A DNA stretch of 64,000 nt. It comes from CAWBRT01 sp963832365. GTDB taxonomy: Bacteria; Acidobacteriota; Terriglobia; Terriglobales; Acidobacteriaceae. The stretch spans positions 310,001-374,000 of the forward strand of contig CAWHUL010000004.1 of assembly GCA_963832365.1 (NCBI GenBank). The letters are read 5' to 3'. The first letter of the stretch is position 1. Every line of letters begins with the position of its first letter. The position numbers and the translations under genes are program-made. The notes under the pieces are model-generated. The model saw only the letters and a list, made by a program, of their open reading frames with translations. It was not told where the DNA came from and did no database searches. This document shows, in pieces, positions 58,453 through 64,000 of the stretch.

Positions 58453-59835
58453 ATGCAAGCTCATGGTCCACGGGTCCATAAGGTCGCATTTCTATTTGCT
58501 TCTGCGCTCCTAACCTTGACACTGTCAATTCCAGCGTTGGCGCAGACGCCTCTTACACTTCCCCAGGCCGTGTCGATCGCTCTGGAGAAAAACCCTCTTC
58601 GCAAGGCGGTACTTGCGGATCAAAAGGCCGCGTCGGCCGGGATCAAGGAGGCTCGCTCCGTCTTGCTGCCAAAGATCGTATTCTCTGAAAGCGCCACGCG
58701 CGGCAATGATCCGGTGTATGCGTTTGGCACGCGCCTACGTCAGGGGCGCTTCACCGCTGCCGATTTCGAACTCAATCGGCTGAATTTTCCCACGCCGATC
58801 GGCGATTTCACCACGCGTTTCAGCGGACAGTGGACTCTGTTCGATTCGTTTGCGAATTTATCGAACGTGCGCCGTGCGCAAAAGATGCAGGAAGCCGCGA
58901 CTCGGCAACTCGAACGTGCCGACCAGGAGACTGTGTTCCGCGTAATTGATGCCTACTATGGCCTGTTGTTCTCGATGAAGCAGGAGCAACTGGCCGATCA
59001 GGAACTGAAGACCGCGCAGTCGATCCTGGAAGACAGCCAAAACCGATTCCAGTCCGGCCTTGTGGTTGAATCGGATTACCTTTCTTCGCAGGTCAACTCC
59101 GCCTCGCGTCAACAACAGCTCATTGAAGCACGCAACGCTGTGGCTTTCGCCCGCGCAAAACTGAACAATGCGCTGGGCGTCCCGGTCGACTCACCTTACG
59201 CGCCGCTAGAAGCGCTGTCGGAGAAGGTATTTCCTGCACCTACTCTCGACGAAGTTGAAAAACGCGCGCTCGAAACCCGTCCGGATCTGAAACGCGTGTT
59301 GTCGGAAGAAGCAGCCCAGGCAGATGGAGTGAAGCTTGCGAAAGCGGCATTTGGACCGCGCATCAACGCGTTCGGGTCGTGGCAACTCGACAATCCAACC
59401 TTGGCCGCAGGTGGCGGAAGTAATAACTGGGTCGCCGGCGCCGAACTTCAGTTCGATCTGTTTTCTGGTGGCAGCAAAATGGCGCGGTTAAGCCGGGAAA
59501 AGGCGCTGCAGGAAAAAGCCGCTGCGTTGCGACAGGCGTACACGGACGGCATTCGACTCGACGTCCGCAGAGCTTTCTACGATCATGACGCTGCGCGCCA
59601 GACGCTGGGGGTCACCCGGGCATCGGTCGCTCAAGCGGAAGAAAGTTTCCGCATCAACCAGAACCGCTATAACGGCGGGCTTACGACGATTACCGACCTG
59701 CTACGGGCCGAGGACGCCACTCGCAAAGTCCGCACTGACTATTGGGAATCGGTTTATCGCTATCAGATTACATTCGCAAATCTCGAACTTGCGACGGGCA
59801 CACTGAACAGTCAGTCTCCGGTGGTGATGCAATGA
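58453..59835 (+). CDS. TolC-like outer membrane efflux protein
   Basis: From ATG 58453 the protein is 460 aa with a signal peptide (FASALLTLTLSIPALAQT). It has the two-fold OEP repeat: LTLPQAVSIALEKNPL at the start, RFQSGLVVESDYLSSQVN, then NRYNGGLTTITDLLRAEDATRK in the second repeat. It forms the outer-membrane channel of the tripartite pump. Its TGA overlaps the next ATG (ATGA), so the membrane-fusion gene is translationally coupled. Confidence 0.9.
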   Translation: MQAHGPRVHKVAFLFASALLTLTLSIPALAQTPLTLPQAVSIALEKNPLRKAVLADQKAASAGIKEARSVLLPKIVFSESATRGNDPVYAFGTRLRQGRFTAADFELNRLNFPTPIGDFTTRFSGQWTLFDSFANLSNVRRAQKMQEAATRQLERADQETVFRVIDAYYGLLFSMKQEQLADQELKTAQSILEDSQNRFQSGLVVESDYLSSQVNSASRQQQLIEARNAVAFARAKLNNALGVPVDSPYAPLEALSEKVFPAPTLDEVEKRALETRPDLKRVLSEEAAQADGVKLAKAAFGPRINAFGSWQLDNPTLAAGGGSNNWVAGAELQFDLFSGGSKMARLSREKALQEKAAALRQAYTDGIRLDVRRAFYDHDAARQTLGVTRASVAQAEESFRINQNRYNGGLTTITDLLRAEDATRKVRTDYWESVYRYQITFANLELATGTLNSQSPVVMQ

Positions 59836-60995
59836 AAAAGCAATCTTCGAATCGAAATTCGGCTTTCATCTTTATCGTGGCGGTCTTCGCAATGCTGTTT
59901 GTCACGGCAGGGTTGACCTCGTGCAGCTCTGAGCAGAAGCAGGCGGCCGCACCGCCCGAAACCGTGAGCGGAGTTGCACTCATGCCCGTGTCGCGCACAA
60001 CCGTGCCCGATGTGGTCGAGTCCGTTGGCACGGTCCATGCAGGCGAAAGCGCGCAGATCGCTGCCCAGATGATGGGAAATATTGTCGCCGTTAATGTTCA
60101 CGAAGGCGATCACGTAAGACGTGGACAGGTACTCGCGGTCATCGACGACTCGCAGCCACGCGCAGCCCTGGAACGTGCGCAAGCTGCCGTGAGTACGGCG
60201 GATCACGAAGCCGCCGTCGCCGAATCGGACTATGGGCTGGCGCAATCCACGCTCAAGCGCTACGAAGAACTTTACAGCAAGAAATCTGTCAGTCCGCAGG
60301 AATTCGACGAGATTAAGGCCCGCGCACAACGCGCAAACGCGCGGCGCGATATGGCAGGATCCGGACAAGCGCAGGCCAAGGCCGCCTCGTCGCAGGCGCG
60401 GACTTCTCTTGAATACACGCGCGTTCGAGCGCCATTCGAAGGGGTAGTGACCGAGCGGAAGGTCGATCCGGGCGCGCTTGCAGCTCCCGGGATGCCGCTG
60501 TTGACCATCGAGGGGTCTGGACGATTCCGACTGGAAGCCAATGTCAATGAGACCTCACTGCGCGATGTGAAGATGGGTGAAACGGTCCGTGTTGCCATTG
60601 ATGCCCTCGGCGGCGACCAATCGGCGTTCGAGGGCAAGGTGGTGCAGATTGTGCCCGCCGCCAATCCGGCCAGCCGCAGCTTCATTGTTAAGGTCGAGTT
60701 GCCGGCGACGGCGAACCTGCACTCGGGACTGTTCGGGCGGGCGTATTTTCCAAGCGGAAAGCGCGAATCGCTGCTCGTGCCGCAAACCGCTGTGATGGAT
60801 CGCGGACAACTGCAAGGTGTCTACGTGCTCGGGCAGGACAACATTGCTAACCTGCGTTATGTGACATTGGGCAAGCGCACGGGTGATCAGCAGGTTGAGG
60901 TGCTGTCCGGGCTTCAACCCGGCGAGACATTGGTCGCTGATCCCGGGCAAAGGGATCTCGCGGGCAAGCGGATCAGCTCTCAAGGAGTGCGGTAA
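59832..60995 (+). CDS. RND efflux membrane-fusion (HlyD/AcrA-like) lipoprotein
   Basis: The 387-aa periplasmic adaptor has a lipoprotein signal peptide ending in the lipobox GLTSC. The barrel-sandwich half-motifs are GNIVAVNVHEGDHVRRGQVLAVIDD and YTRVRAPFEGVVTERKVDPGALAAPG. Between them is a coiled-coil of about 80 residues. It is the middle gene of the operon, with the RND pump starting immediately after its stop (TAAATG). Confidence 0.9.
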   Translation: MKKQSSNRNSAFIFIVAVFAMLFVTAGLTSCSSEQKQAAAPPETVSGVALMPVSRTTVPDVVESVGTVHAGESAQIAAQMMGNIVAVNVHEGDHVRRGQVLAVIDDSQPRAALERAQAAVSTADHEAAVAESDYGLAQSTLKRYEELYSKKSVSPQEFDEIKARAQRANARRDMAGSGQAQAKAASSQARTSLEYTRVRAPFEGVVTERKVDPGALAAPGMPLLTIEGSGRFRLEANVNETSLRDVKMGETVRVAIDALGGDQSAFEGKVVQIVPAANPASRSFIVKVELPATANLHSGLFGRAYFPSGKRESLLVPQTAVMDRGQLQGVYVLGQDNIANLRYVTLGKRTGDQQVEVLSGLQPGETLVADPGQRDLAGKRISSQGVR

Positions 60996-63900
60996 ATGAG
61001 CGATCATCTACGCCTTGCGGGAAAGATTGCGCACACTTTCATCGACTCCAAGCTCACCCCACTGGTGATCATGGCGGCCCTGCTGCTCGGCGGCTTCGCC
61101 ATCTGGCAGACCCCGCGCGAGGAAGAGCCCCAAATCGTTGTCCCCATGCTGGACGTTATGGTGCAGATGCCGGGCGCATCGGCGGATGAAGTTCAGCAGC
61201 GGGTCAGCGTTCCGATGGAAAAGTTACTGCGCGAAGTACCGGGCGTAGAGTATCTGTACTCGAACAGCTCGGCTGGGATGAGCCTCGTCATCGTCCGCTT
61301 CTATGTTGGAACGAAGGAAGAGGACGCGATCGTCAAGACCTACAACAAGCTGTACTCCAACCTCGATCGCATTCCGCCGGGCGTGTCGCAGCCGATCATC
61401 AAGGTGCGCTCGATTGACGACGTGCCCATTCTCGCGCTGACCATGTGGGGGCCGGGCTACGATTCCTACCGGCTGCGCCGGATTGCGGGCGAGGTGGAAG
61501 ACCGGCTCAAGCGGGTTGACGAAGTATCGGAAACGAAGATCATAGGCGGGCAGCCCCGGGCCATTCGCGTTCTGCTCGACAGCCAGAAGCTCGCAGCCTA
61601 CGGGCTTACGCCTTCCACTGTTGTCGGACAATTGGAAGCCTCAAATCAGCGCGGCATTGCCGGCAGCTTCGCCCAGGACAATCATGAATTCCAGGTCGAA
61701 GCAGGTAGATTCTTCACCAGCACGGCAGACCTGCAACAGGTCGTCGTGGGCGTCCGCCAAGGGCGTGCCGTTTATTTGCGGGACGTGGTCGAGAAGATCG
61801 AGGACGGTCCTGCCGAACGCGAGAACTACGTTTTGTACGCGAACGGCAAAGGTGCGAACGCCGGAGCTGGACAGGAACAACCGGCAGTGACGATCACCTT
61901 TGCCAAGCGCAAGGGTACGAACGCAACCATCATCGCGGAAAAACTTCTCCAGGATGTGAATGCGCTACGCGGGTATGTCATCCCCAACGACCTGCAGGTC
62001 AGCGTGACCCGCGATTACGGGGAAACCGCCAAGGATAAATCCAACGAACTGCTCAAGCACTTGCTGCTCGCCACTCTGTCCGTTACGTTGCTGATCGCCT
62101 TTGCTCTCGGATGGCGCGAATCCGGCGTTGTGCTGGTCGCCATCCCTGTAACGCTGGCACTGACGCTCGCCATCTTCTACTTCTTCGGCTACACGCTGAA
62201 CAGGGTCACGCTGTTCGCGCTGATTTTCTCGATTGGCATTCTAGTGGACGACGCAATTGTCGTCGTCGAAAACATCGTTCGCCACTTCCGCCTGTCCGAA
62301 AACAAGGGACGGCAGCTTACGGCCGTGGCCGTCGAAGCCGTGGACGAAGTCGGCAATCCCACCATTCTTGCGACCTTCGCGGTAATCGCCGCCATCCTGC
62401 CGATGGCTTTTGTGCGCGGTTTGATGGGGCCATATATGCGACCCATTCCTGTCGGAGCGTCGGCAGCCATGATTTTTTCGCTCATCGTAGCGTTCGTGGT
62501 GTCTCCCTGGACGGCACTGCGACTGCTGCGGCATTACGCTGCTTCAGACTCAAATCACTCGCACGAAGCCGAAGGCTGGACGACCCGCCTGTATCGGCGA
62601 ATCATGACGCCGCTGATCGAGAGATCCGCCACGCGCAACCTGTTCTTCGCCGGCATGGTCGTGCTCCTGCTGCTTGCGTGTGCTCTCGTCCCGCTCAAGC
62701 TGGTCCGCGTGAAGATGTTGCCGTTCGACAACAAGAGCGAGTTCCAGGTCATGATTGACATGCCGAACGGCACCACACTCGAACAGACAACGAATGTCGC
62801 TCAGGCACTAGGGCGCCATCTCGCGACCGTTCCGGAAGTGCTGAATTACCAGGTCTACTCCGGCACGTCCGGGCCCTATAACTTCAATGGTCTGGTGCGG
62901 CACTACTTCATGCGACGGCAGGCGAACCAAGCCGACATCCAGGTAAATCTGCTTTCGCGGCACGACCGCAAAGCGCAGAGTCATGAGATCGCACGGCGCA
63001 TCCGGCCCGCGCTGGACCGAATCGCGCAACAATACGGCGCCCGCATTAAGCTGGCCGAGGTGCCGCCTGGACCGCCGGTGCTGGATACGATTGTGGCCGA
63101 GGTCTATGGCCCCGACCAACAGGGTCGAGTCGAACTGGCGAATCGTCTTAAGCAGATATTCCAGCAGACCGCTGGAGTCGTGGACATTGACTGGTATGTC
63201 GAGGACCCGGAAACTAAGTACGACATGAAAGTCGACCTCGACAAAGCTGCACTGCACGGCATTACCGCAGCCGAGGTGACGCGGACGATTCAGATCGGTG
63301 TGGGCGGTGCCACGGCGGGCCTGCTGCACTCACCGCAGTCCCGCGAGGACGTGCCGATACAGGTGCAACTCAGTCGGCCGGAGCGGTCAAGCGTCGAACG
63401 CCTTGGCGAACTGAAGCTGCCCACCCCGGGCGGACAACAAGTCTCGTTGCGCGAGGTCACAACGGTTGACCGGAAGACGATTGATCAGACGCAGTACCAA
63501 AAGAATCTGAAGCCTGTGGTTTACGTAATTGGCGACCTTGCCGGCCATGAAGAGAGCCCGGTGTACGCCATCATGAAGATGAACCAGGCCATCGAGAAGC
63601 TGAAAGCTCCTGATGGCTATGGGGTCAAGATATACAACGCGGTCCAGCCTGACAGCACGAAACACTATTCGATGAAGTGGGACGGCGAGTGGCATATCAC
63701 CATCGAGGTGTTCCGTGATCTCGGCATGGCATTCGCCGCTGTTCTGGTTCTCATTTACGTGCTCGTGGTCGGGTGGTTCGGGTCTTTCACGACGCCGCTC
63801 GTGATCATGGCGCCAATCCCGCTGACGCTGGTCGGCATTCTGCCGGCGCACGCCATGATGGGCGCGTTCTTTACCGCGACATCGATGATCGGATTCATTG

Positions 63901-64000
63901 CCGGTGCAGGCATCATCGTGCGCAACTCGATTATCCTTGTCGACTTTATCGAACTGCGCCGTCGTGAAGGCATGAGTCTTGAACACGCTGTCGTAGATGC
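60996..64000 (+). CDS. RND efflux pump inner-membrane subunit, 3' end cut off by the window edge
   Basis: An open frame of 1001 codons from ATG 60996 (AAGGAG upstream) reaches the right edge. It has the AcrB-like arrangement: first helix LVIMAALLLGGFAIW, a large periplasmic domain, helices including the proton-relay acidic pair in FSIGILVDDAIVVVENIVRH, a second periplasmic domain, and the C-terminal helices MAFAAVLVLIYVLVVGW and SMIGFIAGAGIIVRNSIILVDF. Substrate is unknown. About 40-60 residues are probably missing. Confidence 0.92.
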   Translation, partial: MSDHLRLAGKIAHTFIDSKLTPLVIMAALLLGGFAIWQTPREEEPQIVVPMLDVMVQMPGASADEVQQRVSVPMEKLLREVPGVEYLYSNSSAGMSLVIVRFYVGTKEEDAIVKTYNKLYSNLDRIPPGVSQPIIKVRSIDDVPILALTMWGPGYDSYRLRRIAGEVEDRLKRVDEVSETKIIGGQPRAIRVLLDSQKLAAYGLTPSTVVGQLEASNQRGIAGSFAQDNHEFQVEAGRFFTSTADLQQVVVGVRQGRAVYLRDVVEKIEDGPAERENYVLYANGKGANAGAGQEQPAVTITFAKRKGTNATIIAEKLLQDVNALRGYVIPNDLQVSVTRDYGETAKDKSNELLKHLLLATLSVTLLIAFALGWRESGVVLVAIPVTLALTLAIFYFFGYTLNRVTLFALIFSIGILVDDAIVVVENIVRHFRLSENKGRQLTAVAVEAVDEVGNPTILATFAVIAAILPMAFVRGLMGPYMRPIPVGASAAMIFSLIVAFVVSPWTALRLLRHYAASDSNHSHEAEGWTTRLYRRIMTPLIERSATRNLFFAGMVVLLLLACALVPLKLVRVKMLPFDNKSEFQVMIDMPNGTTLEQTTNVAQALGRHLATVPEVLNYQVYSGTSGPYNFNGLVRHYFMRRQANQADIQVNLLSRHDRKAQSHEIARRIRPALDRIAQQYGARIKLAEVPPGPPVLDTIVAEVYGPDQQGRVELANRLKQIFQQTAGVVDIDWYVEDPETKYDMKVDLDKAALHGITAAEVTRTIQIGVGGATAGLLHSPQSREDVPIQVQLSRPERSSVERLGELKLPTPGGQQVSLREVTTVDRKTIDQTQYQKNLKPVVYVIGDLAGHEESPVYAIMKMNQAIEKLKAPDGYGVKIYNAVQPDSTKHYSMKWDGEWHITIEVFRDLGMAFAAVLVLIYVLVVGWFGSFTTPLVIMAPIPLTLVGILPAHAMMGAFFTATSMIGFIAGAGIIVRNSIILVDFIELRRREGMSLEHAVVD

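Noticed and set aside
1..64000. CRISPR array, prophage or integrative element
   Set aside because: No regularly spaced direct repeats and no phage structural or integrase genes; the only mobile gene is the IS481 transposase. The tRNA-Ser next to the IS is not disrupted and no att-like duplication of its 3' end is seen nearby.

Overview
The window looks like chromosomal DNA of a soil-type Acidobacteriota, probably class Terriglobia (Koribacter/Terriglobus-like). This is inferred from the moderately high GC, the proteobacterial/acidobacterial style of the proteins, a bacillithiol BshB1 gene, many ECF sigma factors with zinc-finger anti-sigma partners, dispersed short palindromic repeats between genes, and secreted PKD/Ig-like proteins. 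No 16S gene is present, so the taxonomy is inference. Most of the window is ordinary housekeeping and envelope content. I see no CRISPR array and no prophage, and only one insertion sequence.

Layout. 1-4.2 kb: a gene cut by the left edge, tlyA (rRNA methyltransferase), nadK, a small zinc-finger protein, a rhodanese protein and a UPF0173 metallo-hydrolase. 4.2-6.1 kb: almost no coding sequence; a ~150 bp repeat element, then about 750 nt (5253-5998) with a sigma-70-like promoter, many hairpins and an intrinsic terminator, which I regard as a candidate large structured non-coding RNA. 6.1-10.1 kb (minus strand): bshB1 (frameshifted), a polyprenyl diphosphate synthase, a cyclase/kynurenine-formamidase-like enzyme, a zinc-ribbon protein and an ECF sigma/anti-sigma pair. 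10.4-14 kb: a GAF-like protein and a lytic transglycosylase (frameshifted). 14.2-18 kb (minus): ileS-lspA-zinc-finger membrane protein, coupled by 4-nt overlaps. 18.6-22.9 kb: tonB, a TPR membrane protein and a ClC channel. 22.9-31.1 kb: receiver-like protein, xseB, a beta-propeller lipoprotein, a secreted GH99/71-like protein, two DinB-like proteins and a small secreted protein. 31.2-43.6 kb: two MFS transporters (MHS type and Fsr type), a SprT-like protease, an acetyltransferase, uvrA, a lone cytochrome oxidase subunit III, a thioesterase, a 3-hydroxyacyl-CoA dehydrogenase, pdxS and a rubrerythrin. 43.9-51 kb: a degenerate HMA protein divergent from a copper-type P-ATPase, a lone nuoI and metH (frameshifted). 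51-52 kb: an IS481-family element with a 6-bp target duplication, inserted in a dispersed palindromic repeat. 52.2 kb: tRNA-Ser(CGA).

52.5-56.6 kb (minus) is a coherent unit: ECF sigma, anti-sigma, a secreted protein, a cytochrome b and a sulfite-oxidase-fold molybdoenzyme. Two 33-bp sequences with the same blocks at the same spacing lie before the sigma gene and before the secreted-protein gene. They are most simply read as the promoters this sigma factor uses, so the unit would be autoregulated. 57.1-64 kb: an ECF sigma fused to a zinc-finger anti-sigma domain, then a tripartite RND efflux operon (TolC-like, HlyD-like, RND pump running off the right edge).

Three conserved genes (bshB1, the lytic transglycosylase, metH) each carry exactly one surplus nucleotide. 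The remaining sequence of all three looks intact, so assembly or sequencing error must be excluded before calling them pseudogenes.
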